From: Rhipidocladum racemiflorum
Lineage: Eukaryota; Streptophyta; Magnoliopsida; Poales; Poaceae
Assembly: GCA_036346355.1 (NCBI GenBank)
Contig: CM070590.1
Coordinates: 40,333,749 to 40,397,748 of the forward strand
Direction: 5' to 3'
Length of the DNA: 64,000 bases
This document shows positions 45,373 through 57,600 of the stretch, piece by piece. The translations under genes and the position numbers were made by a program. Below the pieces are notes generated by a model. The model worked only from the letters and a program-made list of their open reading frames with translations, ran no database searches and was not told the DNA's origin. How positions within the stretch are numbered: the first letter of the stretch is position 1; every line of letters begins with the position of its first letter.

Positions 45373-46784
45373 TTTTGGGGAACGCGGTATGCTACACTAG
45401 CACAAATTAAAATTTCTACCGCAAACCAGAAAAGCTACTCGCAAGAAGGGGATCATAGATCTATTACCACTAGACGCGCAGTTGCGGAATCCTTCGCACG
45501 TCATTGTAGTGGATCGTTCTCGGCGTGGATTGTACTCGCCGCAGATCGTCCTCGCCACGGATCGTCCTCGCCGCGGATTGTCCTCGCCGCGGATCGTCCT
45601 TGCCACAGATCGTCCTCACTACGAATCGTCCTCTCCACGCCGTAGTAGCAGCAGTGTCACCACAGCAGTCCAGACGTCCGGGGATCGAACGCTGTGCGTC
45701 GTTGTGCAAGCACTAGGTCGCTCGGTAGGGGCAACGAGAGGAGGTGGCTAGGGTTTCTGGTGAAACACCTCTAAACTGCACGAAAGTGTATCCTGTGTCT
45801 AGCCTCCTCCCCTCCTTATATATCCATGAGGTGAAACCCTAGGCAGTCAGGGCCCATCTACGCGCTAAGCCCACGAGGTCCATTAATTGCGGATCCAATC
45901 CGAATTAATGCATCCCAGCCCGTTAAGTGCGTGACCCTATGGGTTCATGCGCATTCGGACAAGGATTCGGAAAACCCTTTTTCTAATTCAACAGTCGGTA
46001 GCGGCTCCTTGCAGAGCATGCGAACTCCCAAACGCATATGATTAAAGTACTGATGTAATAATCCCTTTGCCAAACTATATGAAGATCGAACTCAAGGCGA
46101 GAAGCATGTCATCCTTTGTGATTCAATCCATCTCTCGTATCTGCGATATATTAATAAGTTGTGATTGACTTCTCAATCACGGCATGGCCATGCACTTCCT
46201 TAATCATATCACACGAGTGGCCGAGACATATATCTCTGTTACATTTGAGTGGCAAATTCCATCTTAACTGCTCACTTCCCTCTGCATGTTTCATAGTAAA
46301 CATGAAAGCTACCTCTATAACTATCCAGTTAGGAAATAGTGTTTGGTAACCCCAAGGTAAACTATTACACATGTAGGAATATGACAATCTCAGGTCTAAG
46401 GATCATACATCTACTATGTATGAGATACACTGATGACACATAAGAATGTAACATTCTGGCAGTGTTCCATTGTGGGTCTATCTAACACATGTTCTTCAAC
46501 ATGCGTCCACAATGTATTGATGATATCTCCATATCCCATGGTCTATGAAACATGATCATCGAACAATACATGTGCTGATCTATTCATCGTTGTCCTATAC
46601 GATGATATCCGATCAGAGATATTTCTCCAATTATATCAATAAGTAAAGAGCTTCATAAACAAGTCACACACTTGTTGATCAAAGCAATGATATACATTTA
46701 TTGGACCAATAATCATATTATTATTCATAAACATAGTCATGTTACAATCATCCATATGATTGCCTCAAGGGCATAACACTAACA
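45373..46784 (-). mobile_element. Ty1/copia solo LTR in element E pol
   Basis: Flanked by GAAAT (45368-45372 and 46785-46789). On the minus strand it starts TGTTAGTGTTATGCCCTTGA, resembling the LTR start of Angela/BARE elements, and ends GCGTTCCCCAAAA, probably from CCCCAACA. Length 1412 bp with no interior, so it is a solo LTR. The copy at 61548 is a homologue. The GC-rich part near the left end carries a 16-bp minisatellite. Confidence 0.85.
45512..45639 (+). repeat. 16-bp minisatellite in the copia LTR
   Basis: Eight consecutive 16-bp units of the form GATCGTCCTCGCCGCG with substitutions and no length change. Because 16 is not a multiple of three, the repeat produces open frames in all phases; these are not genes. 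Confidence 0.9.
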
Positions 46785-47300
46785 GAAATTTCAGTGGACT
46801 GCAGAGTGTGAGCACAGTTTCTGCACTTTGAAGAAGAAGTTAGTGACTGCTCCTGTTCTTACCCTTCCCGAGGCGGGAGGCGGTTCACTTGTCTATTACG
46901 ATGCTTCTCGTTTGGGACTTGGTTTTGTGCTCATGCAAGTTGGCAAGGTGATTGCTTATGCATCGAGGCAATTGAAAAAGCATAAGCAGAACTATCCCAC
47001 TCATGATCTTGAGCTAGCCACTGTGGTGTTTGCGTTGAAAATTTGGAGGCACTATTTGTATAGTGAGTCTTGTGATATCTTCACTGATCACAAGAGCCTC
47101 AAGTACATCTTTACTCAGAAAGATTTGAATTTGAGGCAAAGGAGGTGGCTAGAATTGATAAAGGACTATGACCTCACTATCCAGTACCATACGAGCATGG
47201 CAAATGTGGAGGCTGACGCTCTTAGTCGCAAGACAATGCCCCCTATCATTGATTGTCTTGTTGCTGATTTTGAGCGATTGGAAATCTCCTACTGCTTTGC
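46785..47300 (+). pseudogene. RNase H of element E
   Basis: After the solo LTR the pol frame continues. The frame 46828-47577 has GFVLMQVGKVIAYASRQLK, YPTHDLELATVVFALKIWRH, IFTDHKSLKYIFTQ and ADALSR. Relative to A, the DAS-type start is YDASRLGLG. Confidence 0.9.
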
Positions 47301-48350
47301 GGGGACCGTGCAAGCTGAAACTCAATTGATTCTTGAGTCAGCGATCCTCGAAGGCAAAGTGGAGCACAACAAAGATGATCGTTTGCTCCAGCAGGTGAGG
47401 AAACGCCTTGAGGACGGCAAAACTGGGGACTTTTCCATAGATGATGTAGGAGCTCTGACGTTTCAGGGTCGCCTGTGTGTACCTCAGAAATCCCAAGTCA
47501 AGGATGATATTCTAAAGAGGCTCATCGCACCCCGTACACGGTCCATCCTAGGGAGACCAAGATGTATAGGGACTTGAAAAAGAACTTCTGGTGGAAAAGG
47601 ATGAGAGTTGATATCGCCAATTATGTGGAGTCCTGTGGGATTTGTCATAAGATAAAGGCTGAACACAAGCGTCCCGCTGGTCTGTTGCAGCCATTGGAGA
47701 TTCCTATGTGGGCTTGGGATGACATTTCTATGGATTTTGTGGTTGGCTTACCTCGTACTCCACAAGGAAAGGATGCTGTTTGGGTTGTGGTGGATCGCCT
47801 TAGCAAGTCTGCACACTTCATTCCTATCCGCACTACCAATTCAACGAGCGAGTTGGCTCCCACATGCACTACCAATCTATGTGCAGGAGATTGTGAGACT
47901 GCATGGGGTACCCAGGACAATTATCTCTGATCGGGATGCGAAATTTGTCTCAAAATTTTGGGAGAGTTTGCAGAGTGCTTTGGGTACACAGCTTCGCCTT
48001 AGTACCGCTTTCCACCCTCAAACGGATGTGCAGTCTGAGCGTACCATTCAGACTTTGGAGGACATGCTCAGGGCCTGTGTGATGTCTTGGAAAGGTAGCT
48101 GGGAAGATCATTTGCCTTTGGTAGAGTTTGCTTATAATAACAGCTATCATTCCAGCATCTGGGCTGCTCCTTATGAGGTGTTGTATGGCCGGAAGTGCAG
48201 ATCGCCGCTTTGTTGGGATGTAGTGGGAGAGAGAGCGATCCTTGGACCAGATTGGGTTCAGCAGACTATTGATCGTGTGGCAGAGGTACAGCAGAAACTT
48301 ATCGTAGCGCAGAGTAGACAGAAAAGCTATGCTGATGTGAGAAGGTGAGA
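47300..48350 (+). pseudogene. Integrase of element E
   Basis: The zinc region and first catalytic aspartate are in 47562-47930 (CGICHKIKAEHKRP, DDISMDFVVGLPR). A 13-14-bp insertion near 47865 shifts the frame. The second half of the core is in 47719-48348 (TIISDRDAKFVSKFWES, RTIQTLEDMLRAC with the catalytic glutamate, YGRKCRSPLCWD). The frame ends at TGA 48346-48348, which corresponds to CGA in A. Confidence 0.85.
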
Positions 48351-48351
48351 T

Positions 48352-48804
48352 TTGGAGTTTCAGGTGGGTGATAGTGTGCTCTTGCGAGTATCTCCCACCA
48401 AGGGTGTGGTGCGTTTTGGCACAAAAGGGAAGCTCAGCCCGAGGTATGTTGGGCCATTTCCTATCTTAGCTCGAGTCGGTAAGTTAGCTTACCGCTTGGA
48501 GCTAACGAAGTCAATGCAGGGAGTCCATAATGTATTCCATGTTTCGATGTTGAGGAAGTACTTGCACGACCCGGAGCTGGTGGTTCCATTGGAACCATTA
48601 GTGCTTGAGCAGGACCTCACCTTCGAGTCCCGACCTGTGAAAATTCTGAGGAATTCGGAGCGAGTGATGAAGAACAGGACGTTCAAGTTTGTCAAAGTCC
48701 TGTGGTCGCGTCAGACTGAGAGGGAAGCGACTTGGGAACTGGAGTCTCACATGCACGAGAAGTACCCCGAGCTTTTCACCTCACGTATGAGATGTGAAAC
48801 CTAG
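48352..48804 (+). pseudogene. Integrase tail and chromodomain of element E
   Basis: An open frame of about 150 codons begins directly after the TGA: VGDSVLLRVSPTKGVVRFG, GPFPILARVGKLAYRLEL, HNVFHVSMLRKYL and the chromodomain FVKVLWSRQTEREATWELE. It is intact to its natural stop. Confidence 0.85.
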
Positions 48805-48865
48805 CTATCTTTTATTTTGCTGGGTTGCGTATTGGTGTGTCTTGGATTCAAGGTCGAATCCTGTT

Positions 48866-48878
48866 GAAGGGGGGAGAA
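48866..48878 (+). other. Polypurine tract of element E
   Basis: GAAGGGGGGAGAA directly before TGTGACACTACGG at 48879. Confidence 0.85.
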
Positions 48879-51047
48879 TGTGACACTACGGAATGTCGTA
48901 ACGTTATAAAATGTGAAAAGGGAGGTTAAAACTATACGGTATGAGGTTTAATCGCGTTTTCGGGCCGATTTCGGGAGTTTGGGCCTTTCCGGGGCGAATT
49001 GGGCCTTAGGCGGACCCCACTTGGGCCAATGGTGAGATTTTCTGGCCCATGAGGGGGAGGAGGGCAGCAAGGACCTGCCTTGCACTGCCCCATCCCCTCT
49101 TGTGCGCCCCCCCACATGGGAACCCTAGCCGCCCTTCGCCCCCTCCCTCCCACCTAGTGCGCCCCCCCTCTCCACCTTCCCTATCGCGCCACCACCCCTC
49201 CCCTCTCATCTCCACCCTCCTTGCTGCCCTAGGGGAGCCCCTCACCTCGCTACCCCGCTGTTCTCTCCATTGGAAAGCTCCGCGAGGAGGAGATCCTGCA
49301 GATTCGGAGCGAGGAAGGAGATCGGGAGAACCGGGAGGAGTTTCGTTGCCGTTCGTCGGTTCATCATTCGTCGGGCGAAGGTATGGTTAGGGGTAATCCT
49401 TGGGGATGGTCTAGGTGCTGTGCTAGAGGGTGTTTTGATGCTTTTAGATCAAGAGGTGGTGCTGTGATTGGGTAGATTGGATGAAAACTAGAGATTTCAT
49501 AGTTCTTTGTTTCGAGCAGATTGGGCACACGACTTAGGGTTTGAGTTTTTGTAGTTTTAGATTCTGAATCTGGTCAACCGCATGTTGAGGAAGTTGTAGA
49601 TAACTTCAATACCTTTAATTGGATACCAAGAATGTCCAATTACGACTAGCCGTTTGAAAATTATAATCATTTTACCGAACGTGTTCAAATCTGGATTAGA
49701 CAATTTTAGATGCCGAATAAGCTTTTCGCAATACTTAGAGAAAGCTAGGAAATTTCCTAAGCTTCGCGATGATGTACTCAAGCATTTAATTTGGAGAACT
49801 TGAACTCAAGTTATGCTAGTTTGAAGCCTACTGTCCCAGGGGATAGATTCTTTGTTTTTCGGCGTTGGGAGTAGTTCACGAAGCCGGGGTAGATGAGCGA
49901 TTGTGTACTATTTTGTGGGCACGTTTTGAGTGTGTGGTATCTATGTGCAGGTGGTGTGACCCGGAGTGCCCTTTTCCTCTCGCCAATCCGTCGCCATGAT
50001 TAAGGCAAGTGTATTGGAATGGGTAGTGTGTTATATGTTGCTTGTCTTGATTAGATGCAAATTGTTTTCGTGATATGCTATCTTGCCATGATTAGTGTTT
50101 TCCCATGATATGGTGAAAATGGTATGTTATGATGCTATGCAATGATTAATTGTTTATGTTTATGGCATATGTTGCATACATGGCATGAAAACTGGCCCGG
50201 TCGGTGAGAACATCATAACTAGTCCGGTAAGGTCGGTGAGAAAGTTATGAATAATCTAGAGCGCCATTTAGTAAGACCTACCTCGTGATTCCATCCACAT
50301 GGTGAGTGGAAGCAAGGAGTAGGCACCTTCCATCTACGGGATGGAAGGGGAAAGAGGGTGCACGCCGACGGGTGTGCACTCGGCAATACCGGTATGTGCT
50401 TCGAGGAGACATGTGCATTGCATTGCATACATGATGTTTACAATGAAATGTGTACAATGAGATTGAGACATGGTTATGATGTTGTATATAAAATTATGAC
50501 TCGATCATGATGTTAAGTATGGTATGTATTGAATTTGGCATTGATTTGTTCTTTATGATCCATTGCAATATACTTGCTGAGTGATGAACTCACGCTTGTG
50601 TTTTATGTTGTTTTTAGGTACAATGAAACCAGCATGCGGGAAAGGGCATTAGCTACACTCCTACACTTAGCTTCGCACTTATATACAGTTTAACCATTTG
50701 GAGTCATAATAATAAGAGTAGTGCCATAAAACTTGGTGTATAGCTTGGTTTTGAGCTTAAGTTTATCATTTGATTCGTTATAATTTGTAAAATGGTTGAA
50801 TTCCATATGTTAGCCATAAGTGTTGTTATTTCAATTGTTATCACTGTTTTTAGTTGTCTCTTATCATGCTATATCTTGCCTTATTATCACTGTTGCTTCA
50901 ATTCATGGAAAAACAAAGGAGATGCTGCCGAAATCTTCGGTTCTAGCATTTGCACCTTTGCTGTAATTTATCTTTATTTGTTGTATTTAGATGTTGTTTA
51001 GTCTATGTTTGGTAACATTCAGGCATACTAGAGGCCGGGGTGTTACA
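48879..51047 (+). mobile_element. 3' LTR of element E, complete
   Basis: 2169 bp from TGTGACACTACGG to GCCGGGGTGTTACA. Order of parts: C-rich 5' region (49075-49260), purine-rich block, donor-like GCGAAG|GTATGG (49380/49381), acceptor-like TATGTGCAG followed by a 58-bp conserved block (49951-50008), palindrome module (about 50199-50395), acceptor-like TTTTTAG|GTACAATG (50617/50618), end. It is the best reference for the truncated C-type LTRs at 718 and 17703. Confidence 0.9.
50199..50395 (+). promoter_or_regulatory. LTR palindrome module, copy in E 3' LTR
   Basis: Direct repeats, CCATC/GATGG arms, a hairpin with arms at 50358-50366 and 50371-50379 that has one G-T (G-U in RNA) position, and ATACCGGTAT at 50386-50395. 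The CCACGTGG dyad is altered here (CCACATGG). Confidence 0.55.
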
Positions 51048-51438
51048 AAGGTCCCATCAAAAGTCCAAACACATACTCAGGCATTTTCATCTCATCCGCG
51101 AGATTGTGGATAGAGGAGATGTAAAGATATGCAAAGTGCACAAGGATTCAAATGTTGTAGATCATTTCACAAAGCCTCTCACATAGCCCAAGCATGCGGC
51201 ACACACAATAGCAATGGGTATTAGATACTTAAATGATTAACTCTAATGCAAGTGGGAGACAGTTGCAAATATGCCATAGAGGTAATCATAGAGATGATTA
51301 TTTTTCCTAATGTTCATGATTTATCAATTTTGCAAGTATGTGACTTGTTAGTGAAACTCTATAATAACCACATGATGATTATTCTAAAGTGATCCCTATT
51401 CGATAATCATATGAGTACACATGAATAGACTAGCATAT
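51048..51438 (+). mobile_element. 3' end of a Ty1/copia element
   Basis: HFHLIREIVDRGDVKICKVH and FTKPLT are readable at about 51090-51185 and are typical of the end of copia RNase H. After a stop comes AMGIRYLND, then a purine tract (AAGTGGGAGA) near 51250 and an LTR-like start (GTTGCAAATATGCCATAGAGG) resembling Angela/BARE LTRs. The fragment is cut on the left by the LTR of E and on the right by D3. Confidence 0.75.
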
Positions 51439-52222
51439 TGTCGGGACCCGAATTTTCAAATCCGGACCCTCTATGTATTCAGCACTAGTCCAGGATCACG
51501 CTAGTGCACACAGTCTCAACATCGGTATATATCACAATCATACTCAACAAAATATTAAAGTACTTTATTAAAAGGGAATATAACTGGTTGCTCAACCTTA
51601 TGGTCAAGTTACAAAAATATGCCTCGCAGGGCTAGAGTCTTACTCGAATAAATTTGCAGTGGAATATAAAGAAAACGCGTGGCGCCAACCAATATGCCAC
51701 AGGCAACTGACTGGGCTTGCCCCTAGTTCGTCGGCTCCTCCTGGAATTCCTCTTCCAATGCCAGGTCGACTCTTCTTCAAATGATGTTTGTATTGTGGCA
51801 AGGGTGAGTACTCAAAAGCACTCAGCAAGTCATGCACAGAGATGCAATGCTAATAGCTACATGCATGGCTTATTCCAACAATAGGCAAAGGGGTTCGTTT
51901 GTGGTAAGCGACATTCATAAATAACAGTAATAGATTAGAAAGCGGTAAAATAGTAATATCAATAATAATTGCATAAACAATTTTACAAGTAATGCATTTA
52001 TCAACTTAAGCAAGTTCATCATTTCCAACACCATGTATCCATGACCCAATTTCATTTTCATAGAAGTCTAACCCTTGATTGTAATCACCGGGTAGTGTCC
52101 AATACCGTTGACTCGGCTATTCGAATAGGTCGTACACTCTGCAGAGGCTATACACTTTACCCACAAGATATAGTCAAACACCGCGAAGGCGAGTGATTGT
52201 AACAATGCCTTTCAAAAGCTAC
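51439..52222 (-). mobile_element. D-type LTR (D3), part before element G
   Basis: It begins TGTCGGGACCCGAAT like the D2 LTRs and follows them with many changes. It is interrupted at GCTAC (52218-52222) by element G and continues at 61150. Confidence 0.8.
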
Positions 52223-54467
52223 TGTAACACCCTAGCATCTAGTATGCCTGAATGCTACCAAACATAGAGTAAACAATATCTAAATACCACAAATTAACAT
52301 AAATTACAGCAAAGGAGCAAATGCTAAAACCAAAAATTTCGGCAGCATCTCCTTTGTTTCTCATGCTTCGAAGCAACAACAATAGTAAGACAAGATATAG
52401 CTTGGTAAATGACAACTAAAACAGCAATAACAATGGAGATGGCAACACTTATATCTACAAACAGCGAATTCAACCATTTCACCAATTATAATGAAGCAAA
52501 AGATGAACTTAAGCTCAAAACCAAGCCGAGCACCAAGTTTCATGGCACAAATCTTATTATCATGTCTCCAAGTGATTAAACATAGACTATGAATGTGGAG
52601 CTACGTGTAGAAGTGTAGCTGAACCCCCTTCCCGCATGCCGGTCTCAAAGTACCTAAAAACAACATAAAACAAAAGCGTGAGTTCATCACTCAGCAAGTA
52701 TATTGCAATGGCAAAAAAAAAAAACAATTCAATGTAACATCACTACATACCATGCTCAACTTCATGGTCAAGTCATAATCTCATATTCAACATCATATTC
52801 ATGTCTCAAAATCATTGTTCTCATATCATCATCATCATGTATGCAATGCGATGCAATGCAATGCTGATATCTCCTGGAAGCTTATACCGGTATAGCTGAG
52901 TGCACACCCGTCGGCGTGCACCCTCTCCCCCCTTCCATCCCGTAGATGGAGGGTGCCTACTCCTCGCTTCCGTTCACCACGTGGATGGAATCACGATGTA
53001 GGTCTTACTCAATGGCGTTCTGGACTAGTCATAACTTTCTCACCGACCTTACCGGACTAGTTATGACTTTCTCACCGCCCTCGCCATGTCTCATGCCATG
53101 AATGCAAAGATGCCAACATCATAAAATAATTTGCACATTTACTTAAACCAATGATGGCATAGAATCATAATGGATCATTTTCATCATACCAATAGCAAGC
53201 ATTAAAGCATGGCATGTTATCGCATCATAAATTCAATTTCAACTCATCAAAACTAGCGATCTACAACTCGCTACCCATTCCAATACACTTGCCTTAACCT
53301 CCGGTGACGGATTGATGAGAAGTAGTGGGCACTCCCGGGGTCACACCACCTGCACATAGGCATCACACACTCACAAACATGCCCACAAAATATTACACAA
53401 CATTCATCTAACCCGACTTCTTACCCTACTTGCAAAACCCAAAAACAGAGGCTCTGTCCCGCCGGGACAGTAGACTTGAAATGGCCACAACTTGAGTTCT
53501 AAGACTCCAAATCAATTAAACGAGTACATCTTCGCGTAGCTTAGGAAATTTCCCAACTTTATCTAGTTATAGGGAAAGACTGATTCGGACTATAAAGTTG
53601 TTTAATCTACAAAATACCGTGATCTGTGCCAATCACGTCACAGATTTTAACACTCTCGGTAAAACAGTCATAACTTTCAAACGGCTGATCAGAATTTAAC
53701 GTTCTTTATGTCCACTGAAATATAATGAAATTATCTACAACTTCTTCAACGTCCGTACGGCCAGATTCGTAATCTAAATTTGCGAAAAACTTAACCCTAG
53801 GTCGACTGCTCATGCTGTCCCAAAACAGAAACGTGGCAACATCTAGATCTAATCCAATCTACTCAAGTCCAGCACCACCAATTGATCTAAAATCTTGATA
53901 AACACCATTAGAACAGTACCTAGCCCAACCCCAAGGAGTCCCATGGCCATACCTTCGCCCGACGACCGAAATCCCAATGGATCTCCTCTCGGTTCGCGCG
54001 ATCTCCTTCCTCGCTCCAAATCCACCGAATCTCCTCGTCGCAGAGCGCTCCAATGGATGGATCTTCGGGTTGGTGAGGTGGAGAACTCTCCTAGGGGCAG
54101 CAAGGGAGGTGGAGAGGGGAGGAGAGGGGTGGTGGCGCCATGGGGAAGATGGAGAGAAAGGGAAGGGTGGAGGCGCATGGGGGCTAGGGGTGGCGGCTAG
54201 GGTTGGGAGAGGGAGTTTGGGGCGCACCAAGGGGTGGAGGCCAGATTTGGCTTCCCAAAGTCCCTCCCCTTGGGCCCAAACCCTTCCACTAGAGGCCCAA
54301 CTCAACCCCAAGGCCCAAAGTCCCGGAGAGGCCCAAACACCCGAAAACGGCCCAAAAGCACGCTATAAACGGCATAACGTAAAGTTTTAACCTCCATTTT
54401 CACATTTTATAAAGTTTTTGACAACAACATTCACATTTTATAAGATACGATACTCCGTGGTGTCACA
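52223..54467 (-). mobile_element. 3' LTR of G
   Basis: 2245 bp. On the minus strand TGTGACACCACGGAGTATCG to TAGGGTGTTACA. It contains the palindrome module in reverse (52884-53078) and a C-rich region on the minus strand at about 54060-54260. Confidence 0.9.
52884..53078 (-). promoter_or_regulatory. LTR palindrome module, copy in G 3' LTR
   Basis: In plus-strand order: ATACCGGTAT (52884-52893), hairpin arms (52900-52908 and 52913-52921), CCATC/GATGG arms, CCACGTGG near 52977-52984, then the two direct repeats. The second copy of G has the same at 59558-59752. Confidence 0.6.
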
Positions 54468-54480
54468 TTCTCCCCCCCTT
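54468..54480 (-). other. Polypurine tract of G
   Basis: AAGGGGGGGAGAA on the minus strand, directly before the 3' LTR. Confidence 0.85.
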
Positions 54481-54539
54481 CAACAGGATTCGACCTCGAA
54501 TCCAAGACACACCAATACGCAACCCAGCAAAGTAAAAGA

Positions 54540-54660
54540 TAGCTAGGTTTCACATCTCATACCTGAGGCGAAAAGCTCGGGGTACTTCTCGCGCATGCAA
54601 GACTATAGTTCCCAAACCGCTTCTCTCTCTGACTAAAGCCACTCGAACGAACCTGATCGA
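54540..54660 (-). pseudogene. Chromodomain stub retained in element G
   Basis: On the minus strand the sequence corresponding to the last part of the E chromodomain is readable (REKYPELF region near 54575) with changes. It lies at the usual distance from the polypurine tract. No further pol is found upstream. Confidence 0.6.
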
Positions 54661-57600
54661 GACCCGATGGTAAGATGCTTAGGCTCGAAGACCCACAGTT
54701 CTAACGATAACCCACGATCAACCTCTTGCAAGAACTTTACTCAACATTGAAACCCAAAGCACCCATACAAGGCCTCGGCATGAACCAAGCGATAGGATAA
54801 AATCCCAAGCAGACCACGAAAGGAAATGGTCTCACACTCCTCCTTCGATACATCCCTTGGCACTAAAATGCCCGATCCCTTTAACCAAAGCCACTCTCTA
54901 GAAGGACATGGTACCAACTTCTAGATCCATCTTCCACTCCCACGCACAACAGTGATTCACGTCTCAACCTCTCAACTATAGTTCGTCGTATTCGTGACGA
55001 CGCAAACCAAGTGAGACACAACACTCTAAGATTACTAACTGCTTGAACCATCGGGGTTACATTCTGATCTTTTACAACAAGACCAACACCCACTCCACTA
55101 CCACCGAAAGGAAAAGCCTACTTATGGCCAGGGTTTCGAAAACCCGCAAAATCAATAACAATCGAACATTCCACTTTGGTTGGCACAACACGCTCAATAG
55201 CCCGGCGACAAAAAGATCCAATACTCTTCGAAAACCGAAAGCAATTACTAGCAACCACCAAGTGGTCCACTAATAATTTGATCAACCCTACCGAGGACAC
55301 ATAAATGGAAACAATTCTCCAAGAAGGTTTGAATTGGGACATAGACAACCTTCCTTTACTCTTCACTTCTACACCATTTACGATCAACTACTAGCCACAC
55401 CAGATTTCTCTTACTAAGAAAGCCTCACCCTCACATCCTTCCACTTAAAGGACCAGGACAAACAGTACCATTGATGAGTCAGCCCAACCGTAACATGAAC
55501 CCAAATGGTCCACATACAACAACTCGAACTCCAAAGCGCTAAAAGCCACATTGGAAAGAGTTCGGCAACAACCAAAGAGTACTCATTTTACTTTTCCTAA
55601 GCCAAGATGCAAAGAAAGCTCAGATCTATTACACCACAAGCAACATACCAAAAGATATTCATTCTTACTCCTCGTAATAGAAGGCAATTGAAATCTCGAT
55701 TCAGGACATGCATGCACACTTTTCAAGAGCACTCCGGATTAGTCATATATCCTTATATGACTTTCTCACCGACCTGGCTCATCGACTCCTTTATGATTAA
55801 ATATGCATAAACAATGTCACGTTTTCCTTTTCATCATTCATTCTTCATGTAACAACAATACCGAATAATCATTCACCAAACGACTACTTTCTCGGTATCA
55901 CAAGTTTGAAACACACATAACACTGACGGCAACACCATTAACCGCAAAACACCACGTCGGGTCAGAACCCACCAACGATAGATAGCTAAACTTGCAAAAC
56001 ATCACATTTTAACCAAAATCAACATTTTGGAAAAGAACGTCAAAATTTCAAGTCGAGCATCTGCTCCCACAACCGTCACAAATTTTTTTTCTCTTTTTTT
56101 TTCCTCAAGGAGAGGGAAACTTATTTCAAAAAGGGAACACCTCACTAACAAAATCACTTTATAAAATATTCATAAAATCCACCTTTTTGAAGCACTCGCA
56201 AACATCACACACATTTCCCAAATAACTCCAACTTTAGCAAAAAAAGAGTTACAAATTAAACCTCAAGAGTTTCCAACACAAACCACTATGTCCATCTGCT
56301 TCCTTAAAAACTTATTCCAAAGATAATTCAGGGTGAACACGAAGGAGCGCGATCCACTCAAAAACTTTTGGATGTGAACTCAAACTCACGACACAAACTA
56401 AACAACTTCGCCAAAACCAAAGGTCGACACCAAACACTACGAGTTTTGGGGAACTCTGAAACTCAACGTAAGGAACACCTCCACCGAAAGCATTCAACCG
56501 AGATGGCAAACAACCAAACCAGTCTAGAAGGTTTTAAACACAAGCTCAGCATTAAACCCTATTCTTATCTTTTTAAACATTCAAATTACACTTCTCTTTC
56601 TTTCTTTTTTTTACTCATCGAGAAACCCATCATAATTCAACCAAAAGCTACATAACCAATATTCCTCTAGTTACCTTTCCCATCACTTATGAATAAAGTT
56701 CATGACGATTATCAAAAGACAACTAACCAATACTACCTCATAAAGATCCCTCTGCACTCAACACATCATATAACAACGTATTCTCTATTTCAAACATGGC
56801 ACTTCAACAGGTACTTGAGCATGATCAACCTACCAATTTTATACAATCCATACGTCAATTTCTCGACAACAAAACTTACTCAATCAATAAATGACTTCAA
56901 TACATACATGTTATCTATACAAGACAAAATTCGTGAGTTTGATTCTAGGATATACATTCAGCAAGAATAAAATCCTACATCATGTTAATTATCCATGGTC
57001 CACTCCATTACAACATGTTACAATAACCTCCATTTTTAACAAGGATTTTCAACAATTAATCTAAGCAATTACCACCACTATTAAGTCATCAATATCAATA
57101 ACTTGCATAATCATCAATCAACAACATTACCTTTAGCTACCCTATACATAGGTTATAATAAAATTACCACCACACAACATACTCCAACTATTTAAAATAG
57201 ATTGAATACTGGCATTAACACTGCTCTTAACAACATCATGAACAATAAGTCTTATGTCTTCTCAATTGATATCAATACTAGCATTGTATAGACACAACTC
57301 CATGCTTCCAAATATACTAGTAGTTTGCAACAACATAAATAGCAACTCTAATCAACTTCCAAATTAAAGCCACTAGTCAACATGATTAAATTCCTCTATT
57401 AACCCGTTAGATTAGAACATCTTTAAACAACCGGCAAGGTTTCTTTGACAGTATCATTAATTTACATCATCTTAATATTCTTACTATGCATCAAGGTTTA
57501 AACTTTTAACATTAACGAGGATCATAAGCACTTTTAAAGCAAGGCAACAGGTTCTAAGCATGTACATTAACCCATTCAATCATTTTCGCTAAGAGTAAAC

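Noticed and set aside
45512..45639. Possible CRISPR-like array
   Set aside because: The units are contiguous 16-bp repeats without spacers, inside a plant LTR.
45470..45751. Three overlapping frames with Arg/Ser-rich repeats
   Set aside because: Produced by the 16-bp minisatellite, which is open in all phases.
46151..46387. Frame of 78 codons in the copia LTR, repeated at 61961-62182 on the other strand
   Set aside because: Both copies lie inside LTRs of the same family; conservation follows from LTR homology and no copia protein motif is present. The shared frame is curious but not convincing.
51048..51438. Possible host gene fragment next to the E 3' LTR
   Set aside because: The readable residues, purine tract and following LTR-like start identify it as the end of a copia element.
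53849..54390. Frames of 101-150 codons on both strands, repeated at 60523-61072
   Set aside because: C-rich region of the G LTRs; the frames are not kept between the two LTRs or in A and C.
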